A stretch of DNA of 5,100 bases from Bacteroidaceae bacterium. Its GTDB lineage: Bacteria > Bacteroidota > Bacteroidia > Bacteroidales > Bacteroidaceae. Positions 1-5,100 of this stretch are shown one piece after another. A model generated the notes under the pieces. The model worked only from the letters and a program-made list of their open reading frames with translations, made no database searches and was not told where the DNA came from. A program made the translations under genes and the position numbers. Numbering within the stretch: the first letter of the stretch is position 1; each line of letters starts with the position of its first letter. The stretch spans positions 1 to 5,100 of the forward strand of contig JAFYMV010000138.1 of assembly GCA_017548225.1 (NCBI GenBank). Reading direction: 5' to 3'.

Positions 1-1207
1 TACCCGGCAAACTGCTGATAGCGCGGATGACACTGGCTCGGCAATGGTTGCACTGCATACCTGTTACGATGAGGGTCTGCACCACTGGCGTGGGCGCTTG
101 GCAAGTAGTACATTCATGGATAGGGCGCTCATGCTCTTGAGTGTCGCAGGTGTTGGATGTGCAGCTGTAATTCTCATTACAGTCCGTAGCGCAACAACTC
201 TTGGGCTTGCACAGGCGACTGATGAGGGCATTGGTCAATAGGCACAATAGCACTACGGAACAAACGATGTTAAACCATGGGGTATGCGCATGACATGCAC
301 CATGGAGCAAAGTGAGGCTGTCGGTAAACCACTCGCGTGGTAACAAATAGTCTATGCCGAGCGCAAAAGTTAACGCCCCGCTTATGATGGCTATAAGGTA
401 AAGCCACAGTGTGCGCTTACCCAGCACCTTGCGGATGACGAGCACCGATGCAGCATTTACTGCAGGTCCTGCCATGAGTAATACTAGGGCGGTACCAGGT
501 GTCATGCCTTTAAGCATGAGTGCCACTGCGATAGGTATGGAGCCAGTAGCGCACAAGTACATGGGTATGGCGCAGAGGAGCACGAGGAGCATGCCCAAGA
601 GTGGGCGGTGGGCAAAAGTGGCAAAAAAACCGTCGGGCACAGTTACGGTAATGATGCCTGCGATGATGAGTCCCAATATGAGCCATCGGCCGATGTCTTG
701 CATCATCTCTACATAGCCATAGCGCAAAGCGCCTACGATCTTCTCTTTAAATGTGAGCTTGGACTCGTGCTCTGATTGGGCTTCGGTGTGTACAGTAGTG
801 TCGGTAGATGTCCCTTCGCGGTCGAAGAGGTTGACCAAACTACCTCCCAAAAGTGCGGTAACAAGTGCAGCTATGGGGCGTACGATAGCGAATGGTAAGC
901 CCATGAGTGAGTAGGTGGCTGCAATGGAGTCGACTCCCGTCTGCGGTGTAGCAATGAGAAAAGAGGTGGTAGCACCTTTGGAAGCTCCTTCGCGGCGGAG
1001 CGACATGGCGGTAGGTAGTACTCCGCATGAGCACAAGGGGAGGGGAACACCCAATGCTGCGGCATAGAGCACCGAACGGAAACCATGCCCCGAGAGGTAT
1101 CTGTGATACAGACGAGTAGGAACAAAGGTGTGCATCACTCCTGCGATGCCAAAGCCCAATAGGAGGTAGGGCGACATCTCATTGATGAGGTTGAGTATCT
1201 CTTGCAT
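1..1207 (-). CDS. SO_0444-type Cu/Zn efflux permease with C-terminal HMA domain (3' end outside the window)
   Basis: An open frame of 402 codons runs without a stop from the ATG at 1207 to the left edge. The protein is a multi-pass inner-membrane permease with about eight hydrophobic segments (roughly residues 12-30, 44-66, 83-101, 103-125, 172-192, 203-228, 237-258, 266-286, plus 310-330). Its PLCSCGVLP motif (C59, C61) and YLCATGSIP motif (C219) are those I know from the YraQ/DUF318 permeases, in particular the SO_0444 Cu/Zn efflux family. After the last membrane segment comes a Cys-rich tail (C333, C338, C339, C343, C349, C354, C366, C369), then GMQCNHC (C386, C389), the metal-binding loop of a heavy-metal-associated domain. 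LHGACHAH (residues 301-308) may add metal ligands. The likely role is export of a thiophilic metal, with the tail capturing the ion. The metal is inferred from the family. The start sits about 20 nt behind a strong promoter. The gene lies downstream of dus on the same strand. Confidence 0.88.
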   Translation of the reverse strand, partial: MQEILNLINEMSPYLLLGFGIAGVMHTFVPTRLYHRYLSGHGFRSVLYAAALGVPLPLCSCGVLPTAMSLRREGASKGATTSFLIATPQTGVDSIAATYSLMGLPFAIVRPIAALVTALLGGSLVNLFDREGTSTDTTVHTEAQSEHESKLTFKEKIVGALRYGYVEMMQDIGRWLILGLIIAGIITVTVPDGFFATFAHRPLLGMLLVLLCAIPMYLCATGSIPIAVALMLKGMTPGTALVLLMAGPAVNAASVLVIRKVLGKRTLWLYLIAIISGALTFALGIDYLLPREWFTDSLTLLHGACHAHTPWFNIVCSVVLLCLLTNALISRLCKPKSCCATDCNENYSCTSNTCDTQEHERPIHECTTCQAPTPVVQTLIVTGMQCNHCRASVIRAISSLPG

Positions 1208-1232
1208 TGTTCTTTGTAGTAAAGTTTAAGAA

Positions 1233-1264
1233 CAAAGGTACAGCATTCTTTGATTATAAGCAAA
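1233..1264 (-). promoter_or_regulatory. Bacteroidota-type promoter of the metal permease
   Basis: Read on the minus strand, TTTG (1264-1261) is followed by exactly 20 nt and then TACCTTTG (1240-1233). This matches the consensus for the Bacteroidota primary sigma factor (TTTG, 19-21 nt, TAnnTTTG) at every defined position. The predicted transcription start is near 1226-1228, which leaves a leader of about 20 nt before the ATG at 1207. The permease can therefore be transcribed independently of the upstream dus gene. The assignment rests on motif and position only. Confidence 0.75.
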
Positions 1265-1265
1265 G
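1248..1265. promoter_or_regulatory. Candidate operator palindrome over the permease promoter
   Basis: CTTTGATTATAAGCAAAG is an 18-bp palindrome in which 16 of 18 positions are symmetrical, with a perfect TTATAA core and CTTTG/CAAAG ends. It covers the -33 box and most of the spacer of the permease promoter, so a dimeric repressor bound here would block RNA polymerase. Metal-efflux genes are commonly controlled this way by ArsR-, MerR- or CopY-type regulators. I cannot assign the site to one of these, and no regulator gene lies in the window. Part of the symmetry comes from the promoter's TTTG itself. Confidence 0.4.
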
Positions 1266-1289
1266 GGCTGGAGTAATCCCTCTCAACTT

Positions 1290-1304
1290 TGCAACTAGGT
1301 TGCA
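1290..1304. repeat. Small perfect hairpin just behind dus
   Basis: TGCAAC-TAG-GTTGCA forms a 6-bp perfect inverted repeat with a 3-nt loop, 5 nt past the dus stop codon and about 25 bp upstream of the permease -33 box. No T-run follows on the minus strand, so it is not a classical intrinsic terminator. It could protect the dus mRNA end or be a second regulatory site, or it could be chance. Confidence 0.3.
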
Positions 1305-1309
1305 GATAC

Positions 1310-2233
1310 CTATCGCAGTTCTTCGATAGCGCTCATATAGTTGCGCAGATTGCCGCTCTTCATGATTTTCTTGTACGGCTTGCGCCCGATGAGTGGCTCG
1401 GTATACTCCCAGAAGGTGCGTAGTTTGCTGTGTAGTTGGGCATCGCCTTTGACGATGCGGGCGTATTGGTCGGCCAACTCTTGGTGCAGAGAGCGCAGAT
1501 TACGGATATGCTCCTCATGGCTCCACTCTTTGCCTTCGGCATACTCTTTGGCAAGCGAGGGGCGTGCCAACAAACCGCGACCAAGCATGAGACCTGCAAG
1601 GCGGGGGTAGCGTTTCTCCATATCGTGCAGTTGCTCCAATGTGGTCAGATCACCATTATATATAATAGGATGGTGGCACTCCTCATAGAAGCGGGCAAAG
1701 GCATCGTAATCAATGTCTCCCTTATATTGCAGGACTCCTGTGCGCGGGTGCAGAGTGATGTGAGTAAGGGGAGTGTCGTTGAGGATATTTAATACGGGCT
1801 CCCATTCGTTGGCATTGTCCCACCCAAGTCGCATTTTGACGGAAAAATCCAGTTGTGGATGTTCCTTGATGGCTTGGGCTACCTCTTCTATGATATTGAC
1901 ATGGGCAAGAATGCCCGATCCGCGTCCATGCTTGGCCTGTAGGGGAAAGGGGCAACCCATATTGAGGTCTATTGCATGGTAGCCCAAAGCCTCTATCTCA
2001 TTGACGAGATAGGCAAACTCTTTCAAACTTTTAAAGATGATTTGCGGTACCACAGGTACGCCTTCGTTGTTCTTCGGGTCAATGTCGCGGCGGTCTTTTG
2101 AACGAATCTCTCCGGCCTCCACGCGTACAAAGGGGGTATAGTAGCGCTCAATGCCACCAATCAATTGGTGGTGGATGCGGCGATACACATCATCGGTATA
2201 GCCCTGCAATGGGGCAAAGTGGATAGGAATCAT
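1310..2233 (-). CDS. dus: tRNA-dihydrouridine synthase (Dus family), 307 aa
   Basis: This FMN-dependent enzyme reduces specific uridines in tRNA to dihydrouridine in the cytoplasm, using NADPH. Counting from the ATG at 2233, the visible motifs in order are FAPLQGYTD at the start of the TIM barrel (residues 6-14), NMGCPFP with the catalytic Cys94, SVKMRLG with the FMN-contacting Lys133, HPRTG with His162, YNGD with Asn193, and LGRG (217-220) for the FMN phosphate. A helical C-terminal domain follows. The length of about 307 aa is normal for the family. The frame can be extended to a TTG at 2242, giving three more residues, but family members usually begin a few residues before FAPLQGYTD and ATG is the better start. 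No Shine-Dalgarno sequence is seen, as is common in this phylum. Which tRNA position it modifies cannot be read from the sequence. It diverges from queA. Confidence 0.93.
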   Translation of the reverse strand: MIPIHFAPLQGYTDDVYRRIHHQLIGGIERYYTPFVRVEAGEIRSKDRRDIDPKNNEGVPVVPQIIFKSLKEFAYLVNEIEALGYHAIDLNMGCPFPLQAKHGRGSGILAHVNIIEEVAQAIKEHPQLDFSVKMRLGWDNANEWEPVLNILNDTPLTHITLHPRTGVLQYKGDIDYDAFARFYEECHHPIIYNGDLTTLEQLHDMEKRYPRLAGLMLGRGLLARPSLAKEYAEGKEWSHEEHIRNLRSLHQELADQYARIVKGDAQLHSKLRTFWEYTEPLIGRKPYKKIMKSGNLRNYMSAIEELR

Positions 2234-2331
2234 GGGGTGCAAAATTGCGAAAAAGTAGCAAGAAAAAGAAATTTTTCGTGATTTTTATTCTTCAAGGTTT
2301 GTTTCGTGCCGTTTCATTCAGCAAAAAAGCG

Positions 2332-2339
2332 TACTTTTG
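2332..2339 (+). promoter_or_regulatory. Candidate -7 box for the queA transcription unit
   Basis: TACTTTTG matches the Bacteroidota -7 consensus TAnnTTTG exactly and lies in an A/T-rich stretch between the divergent dus and queA genes. A TTTG at the usual 19-21 nt upstream is missing; the nearest, at 2298-2301, is 30 nt away. The call is therefore weaker than for the permease promoter. Transcription would start near 2345 and give queA a leader of almost 150 nt containing the large inverted repeat. Confidence 0.45.
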
Positions 2340-2352
2340 TGGAAATTTTATA

Positions 2353-2484
2353 TAGGAGTTTAGGAGTATAGAAGTTCTCGCTTCGCTCAGGAGTGCAGAC
2401 TATACTTTTCTATCTGAACTCATCGGTGAGTGATATGGGTATAGACTATAGTCTGGACTCCTGAACTCCTGGCTCCTGAACTTC
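2353..2484 (+). repeat. Long inverted repeat in the queA leader, built from degenerate CTCCTGAA-like units
   Basis: Bases 2385-2404 pair with 2447-2466 at 18 of 20 positions (mismatches at 2395/2456 and 2386/2465). GAAGTTC (2371-2377) pairs with GAACTTC (2478-2484) outside it, and ACTCA-TCGG-TGAGT (2418-2431) makes a small hairpin in the loop. A competing arm also exists: GGAGTTTAGGAGT (2355-2367) pairs with ACTCCTGAACTCC (2457-2469) through one G-U pair. The right side is a short-period repeat (ACTCCTGA, ACTCCTGG, CTCCTGA), and the left side carries the same unit on the other strand. It ends 8 nt before the queA ATG. It could be an interspersed or MITE-like element, an RNA structure affecting queA expression, or both. 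Confidence 0.7.
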
Positions 2485-2492
2485 CAAAGAAT

Positions 2493-3713
2493 ATGAACGC
2501 AACACGACATATCGCTATCGACGAGTTCGACTATCCGCTGCCCGATGAACGCATTGCCAAGTTTCCTTTGGCGCAACGCGACAGTTCTAAACTGTTGCTT
2601 TATCGTGGTGGAGAGGTGAGTGAGGACTCTTTCGCTTCGCTTCCCGAACATTTGCCTGCGGGTGCACTTATGGTGTTTAACAATACCCGAGTAATACAGG
2701 CTCGTCTGCATTTTCGTAAGGAGACGGGTGCGCTCATTGAGGTGTTCTGCCTTGAGCCGCTCGTACCCAACGAGTATGTGCAGATGTTTGCGCAGACCGA
2801 GCGCTGCAGTTGGCTCTGCCTTGTGGGCAACCTTAAGAAATGGAAAGAGGGGGCATTGAGCAAGGAAATCACAGTACATGGCCGCACGCTGACACTTACC
2901 GCTACACGAGGTGAGGTGGTGGGTACAGGCCATCGCATAGATTTTGCGTGGGACGACAATACCGTAACCTTTGCCGAAGTGCTTGAGGCTGTGGGCGAAC
3001 TGCCTATCCCGCCCTACTTGAATCGCAAGACAGAGGAGAGCGACAAGCAGACCTATCAAACTGTATATTCAAAGATAAAAGGTTCGGTAGCAGCTCCTAC
3101 CGCAGGATTGCACTTTACCGAAAGCGTGCTGCAGGCTATTGATGCCAAAGGCATTGAGCGCGATGAGGTAACATTGCATGTCGGTGCCGGAACTTTCAAA
3201 CCAGTAAAGAGTGCCGAGATTGGCGATCACGAGATGCATTCAGAGTATATCGTGGTGGAGCGTAAGACGATAGAGAAGCTCATCGCACACTGTGGCGAAG
3301 CCATTGCTGTAGGTACTACCTCGGTGCGCACATTGGAGAGTCTATATTATATAGGTGTACTCATCAGTCAGTGTCCCGATGCGACAGAAGAGCAGTTGCG
3401 CGTGACGCAGTGGATGCCGTATGAAGAACAGTACAACCGCCTTACCACGCTCGAGGCATTGCAGCAGATACTCGACTATCTTGATCGACATAATCTGCCC
3501 GCCCTGCACACCAATACGCAGATTATGATAGCGCCGGGATATGCCTTCCATATCGTGAAGCGTATCGTGACCAACTTCCACCAGCCCAAGAGTACGCTGC
3601 TGTTGCTTGTGTCGGCATTTGTCAAAGGCAATTGGCGCAAGATTTATGATTATGCGCTCGGCCATGATTTTCGTTTTTTGAGCTATGGAGACAGCTCGTT
3701 GTTGGTGCCTTAA
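2493..3713 (+). CDS. queA: S-adenosylmethionine:tRNA ribosyltransferase-isomerase, 406 aa
   Basis: QueA transfers and isomerises the ribosyl group of S-adenosylmethionine onto preQ1 in the tRNA anticodon, making epoxyqueuosine, the penultimate step of queuosine synthesis. The family motifs are all present: FDYPLPDERIA (residues 12-22), FNNTRVIQARL (62-72), PIPPYLNR (171-178), YQTVYS followed by GSVAAPTAGLHF (188-208), HVGAGTFKPV (229-238), MHSEY (248-252), GTTSVRTLES (274-283), TNFHQPKSTLL (360-370) and FRFLSYGD (393-400). At 406 aa it is about 50 residues longer than E. coli QueA. Most of the excess is an insertion at roughly residues 284-340, between the GTTSVRTLES and TQIMIAPGY motifs. I recall similar long forms from other Bacteroidota, sometimes beside a standard-length paralogue. 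The ATG at 2493 begins just ahead of the conserved N-terminus. The Nudix gene starts 5 nt after the stop. Confidence 0.95.
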   Translation: MNATRHIAIDEFDYPLPDERIAKFPLAQRDSSKLLLYRGGEVSEDSFASLPEHLPAGALMVFNNTRVIQARLHFRKETGALIEVFCLEPLVPNEYVQMFAQTERCSWLCLVGNLKKWKEGALSKEITVHGRTLTLTATRGEVVGTGHRIDFAWDDNTVTFAEVLEAVGELPIPPYLNRKTEESDKQTYQTVYSKIKGSVAAPTAGLHFTESVLQAIDAKGIERDEVTLHVGAGTFKPVKSAEIGDHEMHSEYIVVERKTIEKLIAHCGEAIAVGTTSVRTLESLYYIGVLISQCPDATEEQLRVTQWMPYEEQYNRLTTLEALQQILDYLDRHNLPALHTNTQIMIAPGYAFHIVKRIVTNFHQPKSTLLLLVSAFVKGNWRKIYDYALGHDFRFLSYGDSSLLVP

Positions 3714-3718
3714 TTAAT

Positions 3719-4225
3719 ATGAAAGATAACAACCAGGAACTCTTACCTCTTGTTGATGAGGAGGGACGCGTGATCGGTAGTGCCACGCGTGGGCAGTGCC
3801 ATGATGGCAGCAAGTTGCTGCATCCTGTGGTGCATCTGCATGTATTTGATTCTGAAGGTCGCCTTTACTTGCAGCAACGCCCCTTGTGGAAGGATATACA
3901 ACCAGGCAAGTGGGATACGGCAGTAGGGGGACATGTGGATTATGGCGAAAATATTGACGATGCTTTGCTTCGTGAGATACGCGAGGAGTTGGGTATTGAG
4001 AAGTTTGTGCCCGAGTTTCTCATGCGCTATATCTTCGAGTCGGAGCGAGATCGTGAGCTTGTGCATGTTTACCGCACTACTTATGATGGCGACATTTGTC
4101 CTACTGCCGAACTTGATGGCGGCCGGTTTTGGACACTTGATGAGATACATGAAGCGATGGGTAAAGGAGTGCTTACACCCAATTTTGAAAGTGAGATTAA
4201 AAGAATTCTGAATTCTAAATTCTGA
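3719..4225 (+). CDS. Nudix hydrolase (IPP isomerase-like subgroup), 168 aa
   Basis: A complete Nudix box (G x5 E x7 REUxEExGU) lies at residues 71-93: G71, E77, R85, E86, E89, E90, G92, I93. The catalytic glutamates that bind the divalent metal are thus intact. The N-terminal part, with LPLVDEEGRVIG, a following HPVVHLHVFD strand, LYLQQRP and PGKWDTAVGGH, resembles the isopentenyl-diphosphate-isomerase-like/YfcD branch of the superfamily. Nudix enzymes cleave nucleoside diphosphates linked to another moiety; the substrate here cannot be read from sequence. The ATG lies 5 nt behind the queA stop in an A/T-rich junction without a Shine-Dalgarno sequence, which suggests cotranscription and possible translational coupling. 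The last residues (ILNSKF) and the stop are encoded by a 7-bp tandem repeat, so the natural C-terminus may have been altered by repeat insertion. Confidence 0.93.
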   Translation: MKDNNQELLPLVDEEGRVIGSATRGQCHDGSKLLHPVVHLHVFDSEGRLYLQQRPLWKDIQPGKWDTAVGGHVDYGENIDDALLREIREELGIEKFVPEFLMRYIFESERDRELVHVYRTTYDGDICPTAELDGGRFWTLDEIHEAMGKGVLTPNFESEIKRILNSKF

Positions 4226-4265
4226 ATTCTGTTTGTGACGAAATCTAATTATAATTCAGAATTCT
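4202..4265. repeat. 13-bp perfect inverted repeat bounding the Nudix/DUF2027-type junction
   Basis: AGAATTCTGAATT (4202-4214) is the exact reverse complement of AATTCAGAATTCT (4253-4265), with 38 nt between the arms. Bases 4218-4228 offer an alternative 11-bp pairing to the same right arm. The pair fills almost the whole gap between the two genes and ends 5 nt before the next ATG. There is no T-run, so I do not call a terminator. It could be a small insertion element with terminal inverted repeats or an mRNA structure between cotranscribed genes. Confidence 0.7.
4204..4231 (+). repeat. Tandem repeat, four 7-bp AATTCTG units, across the Nudix stop codon
   Basis: Four consecutive 7-bp units read AATTCTG (4204), AATTCTA (4211), AATTCTG (4218) and AATTCTG (4225). 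The array encodes the last Nudix residues, and the TGA stop (4223-4225) spans the junction of units 3 and 4. Because 7 is not a multiple of 3, loss or gain of a unit ahead of the stop would shift the frame and change the protein's C-terminus. Confidence 0.85.
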
Positions 4266-4270
4266 AAAGC

Positions 4271-5100
4271 ATGAAAATAGGAGATAAAGTGCGCTTCCTC
4301 TTCGAGACAGGAGGCGGTATAGTGAAAGGTTTTCAAGGCAAAGATATTGCATTGGTAGAGGATGAGAACGGTTTTAGCATTCCCATGCTTATCCGTGAGT
4401 GTGTGGTGATTGATACCAATGAATATAATTTTGAGAAGAAAAGTGTGAAAGCCTCCCCTAGCCCCTCCCAGGGAGGGGGATTCCAAGGAACGCAAAACAA
4501 AAACAGTTATTCTCAGTCAAAATCCTCTGCGTCTGAGATGTCTGAGTCACCCCTCCTCGGGAGGAACATGGGGGAGGCTCCCTATCGCCCTATGGAGCGT
4601 CGTGAGGGAGAGAAGCTCAATGTAGCTCTTGCCTTTGTGCCTGTTGATATAAAGCAGATTAGCACAACGATCTTTGAGGCATATATTGTCAATGATAGCA
4701 ACTACTATATCTCATACCTCTATGCCTCGCCCTCTGCTGGTGGTATGAAACTGCGCTCACAGGGTATCATCGAGCCTAATACAAAGCTCTTTATTGAGGA
4801 GTTTGGCCGTGAGCAATTGGGTGAATTGGAGCGTGTCAATTTGCAACTCTTTGCTTTCAAGGAGGAGAAGAACTATATGAAGAAGCCGGCTGTAGATGTG
4901 GAGTTGCGCATCGATACGGTAAAGTTCTATAAGCTTCATACTTTCAATACCGATAGTCCCTTCTTTGAAGAGCCCGCCCTTGTGTATGATATCGTGCGTG
5001 ACGACCGCCCTGTACGCCAGGTCTTTGTAGAAGCTGACGAACTGAAAGAGGCACTGCTCAAGAAAAAAAGCGAGGATAGTCGTCCTAATCGTACTCCTCA
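4271..5100 (+). CDS. DUF2027-type protein, N-terminal 276 residues (3' end outside the window)
   Basis: An open frame runs from the ATG at 4271 to the right edge without a stop. Residues 1-48 (MKIGDKVRFL, GGGIVKGF, IALVEDENGF, IPMLIRECVVID) look like a small beta-barrel domain. Residues 57-112 are a low-complexity linker rich in Ser, Gly, Pro, Gln and Asn, and 113-260 form a predicted beta-rich domain (LNVALAFVP, FEAYIVNDSNYYISYLY, ELRIDTVKFYKL). A charged tail begins near residue 262. From memory this is the Bacteroidota DUF2027 family, whose members often carry a C-terminal Smr (small MutS-related) nuclease domain; that part would lie beyond the edge and is not seen. No signal peptide or membrane segment is visible, so it is probably cytoplasmic. 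The linker contains two inverted copies of a GC-rich palindromic repeat, read in frame. It follows the Nudix gene by 45 nt with no promoter I recognise, so it probably belongs to the queA unit. Confidence 0.8.
   Translation, partial: MKIGDKVRFLFETGGGIVKGFQGKDIALVEDENGFSIPMLIRECVVIDTNEYNFEKKSVKASPSPSQGGGFQGTQNKNSYSQSKSSASEMSESPLLGRNMGEAPYRPMERREGEKLNVALAFVPVDIKQISTTIFEAYIVNDSNYYISYLYASPSAGGMKLRSQGIIEPNTKLFIEEFGREQLGELERVNLQLFAFKEEKNYMKKPAVDVELRIDTVKFYKLHTFNTDSPFFEEPALVYDIVRDDRPVRQVFVEADELKEALLKKKSEDSRPNRTP
4450..4479 (+). repeat. GC-rich palindromic repeat inside the DUF2027-type gene, copy 1
   Basis: AGCCTCCCC is followed by CCCCTCCC-A-GGGAGGGG (4462-4478), a perfect 8-bp inverted repeat around one base. 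It is translated as about K60 to G70 (KASPSPSQGGG), without interrupting the frame. It resembles a palindromic CCTCCCC...GGGGAGG repeat that I recall as dispersed in Bacteroidota genomes; I have not compared it with any. Confidence 0.75.
4548..4579 (-). repeat. GC-rich palindromic repeat inside the DUF2027-type gene, copy 2 (inverted)
   Basis: Read on the minus strand, this segment starts AGCCTCCCCC, continues through CCTCCC and ends GAGGAGGGG. It aligns to copy 1 at about 25 of 30 positions with one gap. Its outer end (4570-4579) is complementary to the outer end of copy 1 (4450-4459) at 9 of 10 bases, so the two copies bound a 130-bp block. On the plus strand it encodes about residues 93-104 (SPLLGRNMGEAP). 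Confidence 0.65.

Noticed and set aside
411..716. Open frame of 101 codons on the plus strand
   Set aside because: It lies opposite the permease, whose frame has clear family motifs. The encoded Met/Ser/Pro-rich product looks like a shadow translation.
2233..2242. TTG at 2242 as the start of dus, giving 310 aa
   Set aside because: It adds only three residues, and the in-frame ATG at 2233 lies just before the conserved FAPLQGYTD motif as in relatives. No ribosome-binding signal favours the TTG.
2234..2275. Minus-strand promoter for dus (TTTC, 20 nt, CAATTTTG)
   Set aside because: Both boxes deviate from consensus and transcription would start at or beyond the dus ATG. I could not support any dus promoter.
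2345..2492. preQ1 riboswitch in the queA leader
   Set aside because: A queuosine gene would be a sensible target, but I see no preQ1 aptamer signature (small C-rich loop with an A-rich tail forming a pseudoknot). The structure is better explained by repeat arms.
2400..3059. Open frame of 219 codons on the minus strand opposite queA
   Set aside because: It is antisense to the strongly conserved queA reading frame, its product has no recognisable motif, and it starts inside queA and ends in the repeat leader.
4226..4270. Promoter or terminator between the Nudix and DUF2027-type genes
   Set aside because: A TTTG at 4232-4235 has no TAnnTTTG at the right distance, and the inverted repeat there is not followed by a T-run.
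4256..4495. Minus-strand open frame of 79 codons
   Set aside because: It overlaps the N-terminal domain of the DUF2027-type gene, and its start region consists of the GC-rich palindromic repeat.

Overview
The window looks like chromosomal DNA of a Bacteroidota bacterium, most likely of the order Bacteroidales; I cannot fix the genus. The reasons are an exact match to the Bacteroidota primary-sigma promoter pattern (TTTG, 20 nt, TAnnTTTG) in front of the first gene, gene starts without Shine-Dalgarno sequences, a long QueA variant with an insertion, and a DUF2027-type protein, a family I know mainly from this phylum. It holds five protein genes and no RNA genes, and the coding density is high. 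The longest stretch without a gene is the 259-bp divergent intergenic region 2234-2492.

Left half, minus strand. A metal permease (SO_0444-type Cu/Zn efflux family) fills 1207 down to the left edge, where it is cut inside a C-terminal HMA metal-binding domain. Its promoter at 1233-1264 overlaps an almost perfect 18-bp palindrome, a good candidate operator. Upstream on the same strand is a tRNA-dihydrouridine synthase (1310-2233), whose best start is the ATG at 2233 rather than a TTG nine bases further out.

Right half, plus strand. queA (2493-3713) for queuosine synthesis is followed after 5 nt by a Nudix hydrolase (3719-4225) and, 45 nt later, by a DUF2027-type gene that runs off the right edge (4271-5100). 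These three probably form one transcription unit. Two tRNA-modification genes, dus and queA, therefore diverge from a shared intergenic region.

The least ordinary signal is a set of short palindromic repeats confined to the plus-strand unit. There is a long imperfect hairpin in the queA leader, built from degenerate CTCCTGAA-like units. Four 7-bp AATTCTG units encode the C-terminus and stop codon of the Nudix gene and have a 13-bp inverted partner downstream. Two inverted copies of a CCTCCCC/GGGGAGG palindrome lie in frame inside the DUF2027-type gene. These look like interspersed repeat insertions that have been tolerated or absorbed as coding sequence. I see no defence system, CRISPR array, insertion sequence or convincing new multi-gene system here.
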